From positions 930,001-994,000 of the forward strand of contig NC_035790.1 in assembly GCF_001653235.2 (NCBI RefSeq): DNA of 64,000 nt. Direction: 5' to 3'. Positions 1 to 12,225 of this stretch are shown here, piece after piece. How positions within the stretch are numbered: the first letter of the stretch is position 1; every line of letters begins with the position of its first letter. The DNA comes from Pochonia chlamydosporia 170 (lineage: Eukaryota > Ascomycota > Sordariomycetes > Hypocreales > Clavicipitaceae). The position numbers were made by a program, and so were the translations under genes. Below the pieces are notes generated by a model. It searched no databases and was not told the DNA's origin. It saw only the letters and a list, made by a program, of their open reading frames with translations.

Positions 1-161
1 GTGGAATCGACATGGCGCCATCCATGGCTTACACCTCACCTCCTCAACACAGTGTCAGGTACAACACACTTAATCATCAACCAGCATGTAAGACAATACC
101 ATCTAGTGTATTTTTCTTATTCATCGGCTCCGCTTCTATCGCTCGACATGAATTACTCGCA
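1..161. other. 3' flank of DOP1
   Basis: Short stretch downstream of the DOP1 stop codon (the gene is on the minus strand). It probably holds its 3' UTR. I see no gene or clear repeat here. Confidence 0.5.
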
Positions 162-3100
162 CTACAGCGCCCGCACCATGGTCTTTTCGTCAAACAAATC
201 CTTCAACAACGCCTGAATACACGCCTCGCTATCCAGCGATCCCATGGCATACGTAGACTCAAACGCATAAATGCTCAACTGTCCAAAGAATGGGCGTAAT
301 ATCTTGGCCACCAGCTCATCTTTCCTCTCCAGACCAACATCATCATTAATGCCTCCTAGTCCCAGGAGCGGTCGTCTATTCGGCCCGCTTGCCGCGACTT
401 GGGCTTCGCTGTCACTTTGCAATGTCGAGTGTGTACCAAGGCTGCCGAGTTCTTCCGAGAGTTCGTCCACCAGTGCAATGGGTTGGTACGTAGATGAGCG
501 GTAGACCGCCTCAATGGTGTCGGTGATGAAGAGCCACTCGTGGAGTTGGAAGTCATCTGGGGCGATGCAGATGAGCAGGTCCAGCAATTTGCATGCTTGT
601 AGAATCCCTGTGTTGAGATACATGTCCGATGCGGCGCTGTGGTCTGGCGCGACGACGGATGAGATGGCGGCGTGCATCTCCGCGTTGACAACGGGCCAGC
701 ACATGGCGAGATGGATGGGGCTCGTCTTCAAGACTAGTGCTCGGATAACCATGTACACGTCGGCTCGAGTAGTCGACGATGGGGACGATGTCGATGTTGC
801 TGCCAGTAGTTCAACCAGTTTGTCGAAAATGGTGGCGAGCTCTGCAACAAAGGCATCATCTGCAGCGGCCAGCACCAACGTCGCTATTCGTCGCAAGTTG
901 AGCTGCGTCCTCCGGTCCGCCTCCAGTCTGGCCGACGTTGCGCCCACGCCAAATACGATGCCAGCCGTAGTCGGGGCACTGATGCGAGCAACAATTTCCG
1001 GCATCCGCTCTTTGTCCGTAAGAACCCACTGCTTCAGCAACGGAAGCCATCCATCCTTGACAAGAGTCTGACTCATTCCAAAGAAACGATTGTCGTTGAA
1101 TGCGTCCCCAACATCCTTCTTCCACGTCTTCTGGTTGTTTTGCAATTTCGAGAGCTCATGGAACAACCTCAGAGTATTTGAATTGACGGTGTCCGGGAAG
1201 GACTTGGAACGCAATGTTGGTCCGACCACATTGGTAGAAATAGTACTGGCGGCTGAGAGCACACGGTCAGGCTCAAGTAGAATCTTGGGCAGATTTGGCA
1301 CAACAGATGCCAATACGGACACGACATCCTCAGGTCCGTCTCCCAAGGCTCCATGTCGTCGTGAGCCACCCGTCTTGGACTTTTCTGGGGTGTTTGTCAG
1401 GCTACTAGATTCCGTAAAGGTTAACGGCCGAGTTGTGAACAGAGCCGCCAGCAGTCGCAAGAAAATGTCCTATAGCTGTGTCAGTAACTGTTTCTTTTGC
1501 TCTCCACATACACAACCTTGATATTTGCGACTTACTCCCAATTCTCGACGCATCCGCCTCTGCTCTCCAAAGTTTGTGTTGTCAACCTTTTCGCCTAGAA
1601 TTCCTGCAAACTCCAACAGACTTGGCAATGTTTGACGGTGCGGGAACGGGTTGCCGAGAAGATCCTTGAGGAAAATCATGCAATCTTGCCAGATCTCATC
1701 CATGGCGTCGTCATCTAAAGACTTGCTATACTCGACAAGGAAACAAACAAGATCGGAATCTTGTAGTGAAATTGTTAGTGTGGACTTGCGGGAGGGATCG
1801 AGAGCATTGGGATTCGTCCGGCTGTAGATTGCGTTGAACAGCGCCGGGATGGAGTGTCTTGGCCGACATGCGTCAAGGGATGATAAAAAGTTGAAGACTT
1901 GGATCTGCTCGGTTTCGCTCTCCGAAGATCGCCAGATGTCAATAATTGTCTCTAAACATTCCAAAATCTCGGCGGTGAAGAGGTGCTCCATTAGTCTGCG
2001 GGCTCGGTTCCTCATACGTAAAGATGTGTATCCAAATGATGCCGAGGAAACGGCATCCTGTTTCTTGGATTCGTCACCTTGGCCCCATGACCATATCATG
2101 TAACAGATACGCATTGCATCCTGGAAAGCGAGATGAACCGTTAAGCGGTCGTTGGCCGTGGCACTTCGTGACTGAGGCCCCTCTGACTGGAAGACGCCAG
2201 ATACCATGCTTCCGAATAGCGAAGATGGCTGCTCTGGACCCTTCACCAGCTGAGCTCGGGCCTCCTCAGCAAGTAATTGATCATGCGCCAATGCCAAGAC
2301 TTGTTCCAATCCATTGAGAAGGTAGATTAAAGTTGACTCTGGTGTGTTTCCTGTAGACCTTGCTGTACTGGTTTCGCAAAGGAATGTGTCGCGGAGGCCC
2401 GCAAACGTTAATCCAATATGCTTGCACAAGGTCTCAACCAGGGGTATAACAGTCTGAAATATGCTATGGGAGTAGAGTGCAATAATCTCGCCCAAGAATG
2501 ATACCCAGCTATCAAGAACCGACTGGCTATTCGGCGAGCTCAGTCCAGCTTGTAAGCATTTGAGCAAAGCTGGGGGCATTGGCATCGGAGGTATTGGTCT
2601 GCTCTCACTTAGTGAAAGTGACGAACGGCCCATTCTAGAATTGTCTGCGCTTGTTGGCCGCTTCTCCGAAACTTGAGCAGGCTGAGCCTCCTGTAGTGCC
2701 ATGTCCCTAAGCTTCAGCGTATCATACACCACGTCCAGCAGTAATACTTGAACGAAGGGGTCGGGAGTATTGATCGATTTCGACAGTTTGTCAATGAGAA
2801 TATGATCCAGTTCAAGATGAGACAGAGGCCCGGCATATCGACTGAGGAAAAACTGATGGAGTATGGTCAATGCATATCGATGCAGTTGAGATACTCGTTC
2901 CTCCAACTCAGGACTAGCAGTGGACGGACATTCACCCACCACACAATTCATACACACACGAACGAAAAACTCTTGAAGAGTCATCTCGTCTTCCTCCGCT
3001 CCGGCTGCACACGGTTAGCAGATGCGATGTCGAATGGCCAAAAAGCCATCACTTACCCCTGATATGTGCCGTGTCGTCACTAAATGCAACATGTTTAGAC

Positions 3101-6055
3101 GCCAGAACGGCTCGACACATGTCACCGGAGCTCTTGAGGACATTGTGCAGTGTTCGTATATAGTAGAGACACAGATCCAAGTCGTCATCTTCCGTGAAGG
3201 TCGCGGGTTGAGAGTCAACTTTCTCACCAGCCCGATGGGTTGAAACAACACGTAGGAATGGCAGCTGGGCCAACTTTATTGCAAATACGAGGAAGAGCCT
3301 AGAGTTATTAGTTTGCAATTAGAGGTGAATAAAATAGTAAGGAAACGTTTTACCTGTCAATCCCAATCATGCTGTTCAGCCACGATTTGACAACCATGAA
3401 TGATTGGGTCCTGTCATCAAGAAGAGAATCAAGGACAAGAAACATGGGCTGTGTCAGCATAACGGGGTAATGGTCAGTGCCAGACAAGCGCGGTGCTTGT
3501 CGCTGATCCAGTGCCTGGCTCTTGGAACCTCTGCGTTCAGCGGACGTATCTTGGAGAGTGTGCGACCACAAGACGCCAAATGTTTGTCCATTCTCAGCAG
3601 AGCAGCATGATTTCCGCGAACCTGGCAATGGTTTGGTCAATATCCCAGCGATGGCAGCCTCGACATCGCGACCCGTCAAAGAAAGCGCCGTCTGCAGCTG
3701 CCATAAGCACCGCACAGTTTCTACATGATACTTTGGCTCGGAGGCAGACAGGTATGACCACGCGTGACGCACTAGTGGCCCTACCAAGTCGGAAAGTTGC
3801 GTGTCATCGATTCTTTTCGCAGCATGCAGCTGCGTCGACAACTGTACCATGGAAGAGAAATGAGAAAACAACATCGGCTGTGCTTTGGCTAGTTTGCCAT
3901 GTAAGTATGAAAGTAGTTGCTTCGCGTCAAAGTGGTAAGTTGCGGGCGTTTTAGACAAAATGAGGCTGAGAATTCGAACGCGAGTTGCGATATCGTCCAC
4001 CGGTGACTCCTTTGAGTCATCACAAATATACTTTACTGCCTTCTCCAAAAGCAATTCACCTGATTCAACGGCAGTAAAGGGAGGTCGTGATGACTCCAGA
4101 TTGCCTTGTTCATGCACGTAGAATGTCTTGATCTTCTTCAAAAGCTCCACGTTGGGGACGGACAACAAAGCCGACATGTCCTTCTTGTCGCCATTCTCTT
4201 CGGGATGTTGAGGGAATGCACGTTCCGGAACAAGCTCTAGCAATGACACGACCACGCCGAGGACTTGTTCACACAGCTTCTCAGACTCGAGATCTGTTAG
4301 CGTCGTCTTTGCTTTGCGATCTTTCGAGTCTTCCAACATGAACAATGCAGCCAGGCACGTAAGCGGCGCGTGGATTGTCACCATTTCCTCCTCGCGAACG
4401 TTGAAGTTGGACACAATAAAGTTGACCAAGGCAAGCTTATCCATACGATCGGTTGCTGTCAGGTTCCCTGGACCAATAGCCAATGCTAGCAGGCCTACTA
4501 TTTCGCTGTAAATTAAGCCGCTTTCGATACCGTCGAAGAAAACACTAGCACTGCGGAGGACTTCGACGAAATCGGACTTGCTAGCGGCCTGGGCTTGAAA
4601 CTTCCGGACACTATCAACAACTGGCATGAAGACTTCGGGCACGACGAGCCCACCAATTTCCCATCTGTCCATAAGTGAAAGACAGATCCTATAGGGCCGG
4701 GCTCGTTCCGCGCTGCTGCCGCGCGAGGCGCCTCGGATCATTCGGAGAAGCGCCTTTGTGAGGGGTTGAAGGCCATAGTCTTCGAAGTAGTTGGTTCTTG
4801 AAGACATGTATGCTTGGTTCTGTTCATTATGATCGCCATCATGAACGGTCGGTTCCGGGCCAAGTAGCCATGCCCACAAGCGACGATTCAAACTCATATC
4901 TCGCCTAGTAACTACTCCAACCGCCGCTCTCACCAGCAGCTCTAGATCTGCAGGCTTTACTCTGGATTGAAGAACGTTCGAATTTAAGGGCAAATGCGAG
5001 ACGAGAAGGTCGAGAAAGCCACGTTGAATGAGCAGCTGTTCGTCACCCAAGCCACTTGCGAAGCATCGGACTAGCAGACCAGGTTCGGGGGATGTAACAA
5101 TGGCGTGCAATTTTGTTGTAATGTCGCCTTCTCCAGGCTCAGACGATGTGGAAGCCCCGAGGCTAGGGAGATAGCGCACAAGATAAGCTAAAGCTCCTGA
5201 TCTTCGGCTATGGCTGGTTATGGTAGCCAGGAAAAAACATTGCCAAAAGAAGTCATCTCCAGATGCATGGTGGTCTCCGAGTACTTGACTCTCTCGGGGA
5301 CGAATGGCCTCCTTGAACCGTGCCACCAGGTTCAAAGTTCTGTCAAAGTCTTCACTAGTTTCGTCTTCTAATCCCGGAAGCAAGGCAAGTATAATGGATT
5401 TCATGGCCGGCCGCAGCGATCTCGGGTCGAGGTCCAGGAAGTGGGTTTCCAGAATGTCAAGATAGGGCGACCGAACGGAGAGCGAGGCGAATGATAAAGT
5501 AGGGGCGAGGCCCGGAAGATAAAGTGGCAGGTCTCTAGATAATCCATCGGTGCCAATCGTGGTAAAGATGTAGCTATACAACTCAAGAGCCTTCTGGTGG
5601 ACGCCGGACGGCAGAGCTGGGTTGAGACATTGCGATAGTCGTTTAGCGATGAGAGCTTTGGTCGGTACGGAATGGACCGACGGCGGACGCGCTTGCAAGG
5701 CCTAGTTGCAGCTCTGTTAGCAATAATACTCTTGTCGGAAGCTTGCAGCGGGTTTGGCGCAAAGCTCACCTTGAGCAGCTTGTTCAGGAAGGAAATATAG
5801 TCTGCCCATTCCTCAAGAGCAGTTTCAAAGAGCGCAAGTGTCTTCTCAACACCAGAAGCATATCGTCGGTAGGCTTTATCCTTTATTGGAGCTTCTTCTA
5901 TTTGCACGCATTAGTTGAATCGGACAATGCACAGAATTGCTGCCTAGTTGCGAACCTTCTCCAAGTTGATTCCTCCACTGACGTGGTATGGGGGAGTCTC
6001 GGCCGGAGCTTTCAGGCGAGCCGGCAATGGCGCCAGATCCGGGATCAAGCGCCAT
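162..6055 (-). CDS. dop1: DOP1/Dopey family protein, six exons
   Basis: Large peripheral protein of Golgi/endosome traffic; the family works with MON2 and the flippase NEO1 (family knowledge). Exons read on the minus strand: 6055-5956, 5897-5770, 5701-3354, 3298-3057, 3004-1536, 1469-162, with introns of 58, 68, 55, 52 and 66 nt. They sum to 5595 nt, 1864 aa, near the usual fungal length. The first intron starts GTTCGC, a weak donor, but has CTAAT and AATAG near its end and restores the frame. The Dopey N-terminal domain follows the start (about residues 35-330), with motifs such as EEWADYISFLNKLL, AKRLSQCLNPALPSGVHQKA and LLPGLEDE. The rest is helical and leucine-rich without clear motifs. 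The ATG at 6055 gives an N-terminus of the kind seen in relatives (MALDPG...). It is divergent from MON1. Very sure of the family; the first intron is least certain. Confidence 0.93.
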
Positions 6056-6699
6056 GGTCGTGAAGCAGACGGTTCATATGGTATCCTGAGGGCATCGCTT
6101 GTCAAGCGTCCAGACAGACCAGGTGTGGTAATAAGTATCAAGGGAGGGTGACGTGGGGTGGGTTCGCGACAATGGATATTCAACAAAGTCAACCGACACG
6201 CATTGCTTGCCTGTGCTGTATTGACATCAGGCTACATGTCCATTTCACCAGCCACACCAGATGAGACATAGAGCTTCCCAAAGAGTGCTGGGAGGAAGGG
6301 GGTCGAAGGCTGGAGCACGTATGATTGGTGGTTGGGTCACCAGCCCACCTCAAGAACAGCCACAATGTCTTCGTCTGGCGCAAGGCTGACGCTGAACTTC
6401 GCTGGTCACTGGTGCCCCATACATTATGCTGGTGCATTGCTGGACACAGTCGAGACGTCACAACCCCTCCAACTGCTCCCGTTCATCTGAATTTCAAACC
6501 ACAACATTGCCGAATTCTTGCCGACTTTATTGCCGGACAAGCGGGCCGCAGAATCATGACCTGGCCGGTTTGAAAATATACAAGCTTTGCCGAGCGCATA
6601 TCCTTGCCTGGGATGCGCATAAAGCTGTGTTAAACAGCCCCCGACTGCCCCTCGTGACCATAGCTTTGAGATGCGACAACTACCACCTGTGGCAAGATC
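6056..6699. promoter_or_regulatory. Bidirectional promoter between DOP1 and MON1
   Basis: 644 bp separate the two start codons of divergent genes, so the segment must hold both promoters and 5' UTRs. Several open frames here have no protein-like character. No strong TATA box was seen on either side, which fits housekeeping genes. Shared regulation of the two traffic genes is inference. Confidence 0.55.
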
Positions 6700-8502
6700 A
6701 TGGGCAGAGAGACTAAATCTCCCGCTGAAGAGGAGGAGCAACCTCCCCCGCTACCGCCTCGCAAAAATATTACTGGCACCGCCGAATCCAGGGCCTTGCA
6801 GGCCCACGCTACCACAGCGTTGACCTCGGTGGACATCCAAACGCTATCCTTCCCTGACGGATCTCGAGGAACGTTTTCAACACCCGGCACTAGATCAGTG
6901 TCTACACCGTTGAGCAGCGGCTATGACTCCCCTGGATATAAAGCCAGCGTGTCTGGTGGGGAAGGGCCCGATGATGCTGCGAGTATGATGAGCTTTGCGC
7001 CAACAATGCGACCGCCTGGTGATATTGCCAGCCTCATGGTTTCCGACTTCCACAAGCGTAGTCCAGCTTGGAACATGCTTCAATCTCAAACGGCAACAGT
7101 CCAACCATTTGAACGACATCGCTCTGGAGCTCTAGACGGACTTGCCAACTTTGAAGACGAGTTTCAAGCCATTCCGTCCCAAGAGAACGAAACTTTCAAA
7201 GACGAGGAGCGTCTATCCATGTGGAAGTCAAAACGGAAGCATTACATGATTCTCTCATCTGCGGGCAAACCCATTTGGAGTCGACACGGGGATCTCGATC
7301 TCATCAATTCCTCTATTGGCGTCATTCAGACCATCATCTCATTCTACGAGGGGGCTAAGAACCCACTACAAGGCTTCACGGCGGGCGACACAAGATTTGT
7401 CGTGTTGACTGAAGGCCCTCTCCATCTCGTCGCCATAAGTAAGCTTGGCGAGAGTGATGCGCAGCTCCGGTCACAACTCGAGGCTCTGTATATGCAAATT
7501 CTCTCCACATTGACATTGCCGACGCTCAAGAATATATTCGTCAATCGACCATCCTCTGACTTGCGCAAACCGCTGCAAGGTACAGAGTCACTGCTCTCCT
7601 CTTTAGCAGATACATTCACCATGGGCTCTGCATCGGCTTTACTGGGGTCGCTGGAGTGCCTGAAACTGCGCAAGTCTGAAAGACATGCCATCAACAATAC
7701 GTTCTTGAAGCTTCGAACTGACAAGCTTCTTTACGGGCTCATTGTCGCCGGCGGTAAACTTGTGAGCGTCATACGACCGCGGCGACATTCACTACACCCT
7801 AGCGATTTGCAGCTCATCTTCAATATGTTATTCGAGTCGGACGGAATCAAGGGAGGCGGCGGCGAAAACTGGATACCCATCTGTCTTCCCGCATTCAATA
7901 ACAAGGGCTACTTGTACATGTATGTCAGTTTTTTCGAAGATGGGCCCCAAGGGCAAACAACTACGTCTGAATCAACAAGCGCGCAAGCGACGAATGAAGA
8001 GATTGCAATGATTTTGATTAGCGCCGACAAGGAAAGCTTCTTCAATCTCAAGCAAATGCGCGATGATGTTGCGCAGGCGTTAGCGAAAAGCGGCAGCTTG
8101 GCCATTATTCGCAAAGCAGCGAGCGCCGGCCGGCCGATTATATCTCAAATCGTGCCGGGAAGCCAAGTCAGCCACTTTCTGTACAAGTCGCGAGCAAATG
8201 TCCAGTTTTGCGCGTCGTCGCTACAGCCATCATTTAGCAACGTTGTCGAGCGACGAAGACTAATGTCGTTGTATCACGAGCTGCACGCCTCTGTGCACGC
8301 TAAGCACTCGCATCTTAAGGTTCTGCACTGCTCGAGTGAGGAGGCGACGTCGCTGGCATGGATTACGCCCGTCTTTGAGTTTTATTGCGTCGGAGGACCC
8401 AACTTGTCGCGGGCGGCAATGACTCAAGGTGCGAATAAGATTATTCAATGGGCAAAGAAGGAGGAACAGCGAATATTCATCATTGGCGGCGGTGTATTTT
8501 AG
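6700..8502 (+). CDS. mon1: Vacuolar fusion protein MON1
   Basis: Subunit of the MON1-CCZ1 complex, the exchange factor that loads Rab7/Ypt7 on late endosomes, autophagosomes and vacuoles (family knowledge). Single exon, 600 aa. The first ~165 residues are disordered and rich in Pro and Ser. The conserved part starts at about residue 175 with [20 protein letters not shown] and [19 protein letters not shown], followed by [16 protein letters not shown], which is the first longin domain of MON1. Later blocks include [40 protein letters not shown], and a C-terminal part ending [20 protein letters not shown]. Length is close to fungal MON1. The start at 6700 is the first ATG of the frame. Family assignment is secure. 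Confidence 0.95.
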   Translation: MGRETKSPAEEEEQPPPLPPRKNITGTAESRALQAHATTALTSVDIQTLSFPDGSRGTFSTPGTRSVSTPLSSGYDSPGYKASVSGGEGPDDAASMMSFAPTMRPPGDIASLMVSDFHKRSPAWNMLQSQTATVQPFERHRSGALDGLANFEDEFQAIPSQENETFKDEERLSMWKSKRKHYMILSSAGKPIWSRHGDLDLINSSIGVIQTIISFYEGAKNPLQGFTAGDTRFVVLTEGPLHLVAISKLGESDAQLRSQLEALYMQILSTLTLPTLKNIFVNRPSSDLRKPLQGTESLLSSLADTFTMGSASALLGSLECLKLRKSERHAINNTFLKLRTDKLLYGLIVAGGKLVSVIRPRRHSLHPSDLQLIFNMLFESDGIKGGGGENWIPICLPAFNNKGYLYMYVSFFEDGPQGQTTTSESTSAQATNEEIAMILISADKESFFNLKQMRDDVAQALAKSGSLAIIRKAASAGRPIISQIVPGSQVSHFLYKSRANVQFCASSLQPSFSNVVERRRLMSLYHELHASVHAKHSHLKVLHCSSEEATSLAWITPVFEFYCVGGPNLSRAAMTQGANKIIQWAKKEEQRIFIIGGGVF

Positions 8503-8859
8503 TCCAGGGGCCAGAGCATAGAGGGTCATTTCGAACATTAACTTATGCATCATTAACAACAATCGACCTTATGGCCGTAGTATATAATACCTAGTATATA
8601 AAAACATATATATACACTGATAAATTTCCATTCAACGCCAATCAAGCAAATAACGGGGGCAGTTGTTGTCCTCCCTAGTTTTTCCTCCCAGCCTTTTAGT
8701 GCGTGTTCACCCATCGGGGACGCAAATTCCAAGGACATTAATATCGTGGTATAGCGCTCATAGTAAGTCGTGAATCTTGGACAATCATAGTTTGTCGCCA
8801 TATGTTTGTCCGTTTTTTTGTTGTTTAGTTTTTGTCCCTTTTTTAAATTGGCAGCAAAC
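8503..8859. other. Convergent intergenic region, AT-rich
   Basis: Lies between the 3' ends of MON1 (+) and the small gene on the minus strand. It contains an AT-rich run of TATATA-like sequence around 8578-8620. It probably holds both 3' UTRs and poly(A) sites; no gene seen. Confidence 0.5.
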
Positions 8860-9249
8860 TCATGACTGAGACGACTGCCCATCGTCAGAGCGTCTCCGCA
8901 CCAAGAACGACTTCCTCGCCCACTCGCGTATCCTATCATTTACACCAGAATTGGTACTGCTCGTGCTGCGGCTAGAGTGCGTAGACGACCAGCTATCTTC
9001 GCGGGTCTGCATGGGCCGTGGCGATTGCGTCTGCGTCTGCTTGGTGGACATGTCGCTTGTTTCCTGGGGGAGGGGCGACCTGTCGCTGTCGGTGGAAAGA
9101 GTAATTGTAGATGCGTTGAGGAGGGCCTCAGAGAAAGGCGCATCAAAGTCTTCGTGGAAGCGAGGGCTGCGCAGTGCGCTTTGAGGGCGCTTGTGGTCGG
9201 TGGTTTCGGGCATGGTGGTTGTGAGCTGTAATGCGGGCTTGGACGACAT
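8860..9249 (-). CDS. Hypothetical small Ser-rich protein with basic C-terminus
   Basis: 129 aa, single exon, not assigned to a family. It is rich in Ser, Thr and Gln (over residues 60-105 mostly STQ and charged residues) and likely disordered. Near the C-terminus there is a short ordered-looking motif, NDRIREWARKSFLVRRRS, that is basic and amphipathic. Protein-like composition, a clear ATG at 9249 and flanking AT-rich DNA support a real gene. No signal peptide or membrane segment. The C-terminal motif resembles the end of the 978-aa protein encoded at 12226-15225. An alternative is that this is one exon of a longer gene, but I see no splice evidence for that. Confidence 0.6.
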   Translation of the reverse strand: MSSKPALQLTTTMPETTDHKRPQSALRSPRFHEDFDAPFSEALLNASTITLSTDSDRSPLPQETSDMSTKQTQTQSPRPMQTREDSWSSTHSSRSTSSTNSGVNDRIREWARKSFLVRRRSDDGQSSQS

Positions 9250-12225
9250 TTGCGTATATGGTTTATGTGAGTAGTTGAATGGGGATGTCGATTAATATAA
9301 AAGTCGAGTATGGTGTAAGAACGGTCGACTGCCTATTATGAGTTTGAGGGGAACGTGGTAAGAGTTAAGGAAGGCAAGGAGATAAAGAGGAAGAGGAAAC
9401 GGCCACGATCAAGGGTTCGTGTCAAAGACAGCGGGGGGAGGGCTGATCACAAAAACGGCTGCAGGAAAAGCCGTTGGGACGCAGGAACATGGAGGAGAAG
9501 AGCCAGACACACCAAACCGGTTCATGGACCAGACGCTGATTCGCATTGTCAAGTAATGTCACTGGTCGGTGGTCGGCTTGAGTAACTGGAGAGTGCAAAG
9601 GACCCCTGGCAGCCGAAATAGCACGTATCCACACGATTCCCCTGACTAGAAAGCAACCAAGCTTCTTCAGCATGTGGATGGCGTGGATCTTCAAAGCTCC
9701 GAGTGGCCATGTGCAAGCCGCGTTTTGCTGTTCGTCTCCATGGGGGCGCTAGAGTTTAACCACGACAGGAATGTCAACCTGCTTTTGTGTGAGTGCCTGT
9801 GCCTGGACAGGGGGAGCGAAGAAAAAGGGTCGCAGAGTTGGAAGAATGACGCATAAATGAGGAATCGGCAACGGTCTATCGCTTCATGAGGAGGTGCCAG
9901 CTCAGACGTTCCTCAACGCCGCGGCAAGGGGCATTGTGCATCCGCGAAAGGCGAAGGGGGAAAGGGAGAGGAAACATGCGCCAATCGAAGGTTTTTGGTC
10001 ATACAAATCCTGAAGCATTCTGAAGTTTTGCTGGTGGGAGGAGACGGACATGAAGATAGACAAGGCCCGCATGGATCAACTGTGGTCTTGGTCATGGTCA
10101 TGGGCAGGGATGTGTCGGAACAATAGAATTCCACGCTTGTTGTACCCATCCACGACCAAGCCTTTGTGGCCCGAGGTCCTAAGTTGTGAGCCAAGACTTT
10201 TGGAGGGCGGATGCTAAGCCGGAGTCTGGCGAGAAGAAACATGGGGCTCCATCAGGTGGGATGGGGCCAATTGCTCGGTTGTAATTTTACTAAAATTTCA
10301 GAGAACAAGAGTTTTCCTTCTGGTCGCCTTCTGACATACCGGGAGCGGGTAATAAGGGTAAAATGCATAAGACATGACCTTTTTTTTTTTTAAGTTTCTT
10401 TTCCTTCTTGCTTTGGCGGCACACCTGATGGATCGTTCATTGCTCTTCGGGTAACTGGCCACGTGAGGAGTCGAAACTTTTCAAGCCCATCGACTGTTTC
10501 TTTCTCTTGTCTCTTTCTCATGTGCCTGGTTCCTGGAATAAAGCACAGGCCACCAAGGTAACCACGCGGTAGTTGGCGTTCGTTTCGGCCCCCTCTGCTC
10601 CCTCCCTCCCACACACACACTTTTTGCGGGTGCCTTGCATCGATTCTGCGTGAGTCATGGCCAGATCTTTGATGCATTGATCTCTGTGCGGAAGAGTGTG
10701 GTTGTGTGGGTGCTGTCTTGGGTGCCGTCATGGGGCGATGTGAGACGCTCGCCTTACAGTCTGAGTTGCGCAGAGTTACATGAACCCACACGCTCTGATG
10801 ATTCGAAAGCAGGTCAAGCATTGTACTGTGGACAAGACAATACCCGAAGCAACAGTGATATCGATTGATCATTTGTTGCTAAATACTGGGGACTTTGACT
10901 CCGTCCTACCCCAACGTGGTCAATAGTCTTGTCTCGACCTCCCCTCATTCCCTGTACTCCCAACTCCCAAAGAGAGGAGTAGGTCAGATGACTTCGTCAA
11001 GGACTGGACTCATGAGATCTACCCGTTCCGACGCTTGGCCGAGACCCCCGGGCAAGAACAACAACCATCGCGATGATTAAAGACATTACCGTCGGCAAAG
11101 TCTGCTTGGCCGCAGATGCCTGAAATGTGTGCGCGCGAAGAACTCTTGCGATTGAGAAAGTTGACAGAAGTTCCAACCCCTGGTTGTGCATGTTTTCTCG
11201 CTCACGGGTACCAGGCCCGAACTCTGGGTGCCGCATAAAGTATTCTAAAGTTCCGTGAACGGTTAAGTAAAGGGGATCCTAAAGTTGGGCAGGGAGGCAA
11301 TGATTGCTTGGTGTTTGCCAGCAAGGCCTGCATGTCGATTCATAAACACATTTGCATCGTGAATTTGTTAGCGTATCGTTTTGTCATCGATTCTTGCCAC
11401 CATGTCAAGACTACACACTCTCTCAACTGGTGATACCATGGCAGAGGCAGAGGCAGAGGCAGAGGCAGCTGTCAAAGTCGCTCCTTCCCATATCATCCTC
11501 GGCCCCGTCGAGCAATCACAGCTCACAGGACGCGAGCCCTATCATTTCCAAGTGGACCGTTAACCTCTTTCTCTGGGAGTTTCCTCAGAACTTGTCTCGC
11601 GTAGAGGAATCGCTTCTCTGATTTACTTGTTGACAGATGCTGCTGCAGTCGCTGGTGGGCCATTGGCAAGAAAAGCCGAATATTGAGAACACATCACCTC
11701 AGTAACGACACATTGGACCAGAAACCAAATCTTGTGTTCCCTCCATCATGCTCGTCGATATGGCAACCTCCTTACCAGAGGAAGGAGACGTATCTCTCGA
11801 AGCAATCACCAAAGACATCACCAGTCCTCAAAGCGTTGCTGCCGACCTAGGATGATATCACACTTGAGTAGCATGAGGTTGCGACTGCTCATCGTGTTAC
11901 GGCGCTTGCTACAGTTTCTCGGTTTGAACCAGCCCATGTCCTCGTCTCCTCTACATCCGATCCGTAGCAACTTTCTCTTCGTCTACCCTTCATTCTCCCA
12001 TTAGCAAGTTTTTTGGATGGCCATGTCTACCAACTCTCAACTGTGACGTCTTGCTGAAATCCAGTATCTGGTCCCGATACTCGTCAACAGCTCACTTTTT
12101 GTCACCGCCCCCCCAAGTGTCGTCTTTTTTGTTTCAGTTTGCGTCATTGTCATATTGTTTTCAGTCTATCATTATTCTTGCCCAGTTCTGTGTATTATTT
12201 GGTCAAGGCCACTCCAGAAATCACC
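9250..12225. other. Gene-poor region upstream of the 978-aa protein gene
   Basis: About 3 kb with no gene I can support firmly. It contains a GCAGAG hexamer array at 11441-11469 inside a short open frame (11402-11563, starting MSRLHTLSTGDTMAEAEAEA) and another protein-like short frame at about 11747-11858. Either could be a uORF or small exon, but I could not connect them by splice sites. A pyrimidine-rich leader precedes the ATG at 12226. Confidence 0.4.
11441..11469 (+). repeat. GCAGAG tandem hexamer, four copies plus
   Basis: Four perfect GCAGAG units followed by GCAGC. In the frame starting at 11402 it reads as alternating Ala-Glu. Hexamer units keep any reading frame. Confidence 0.85.
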
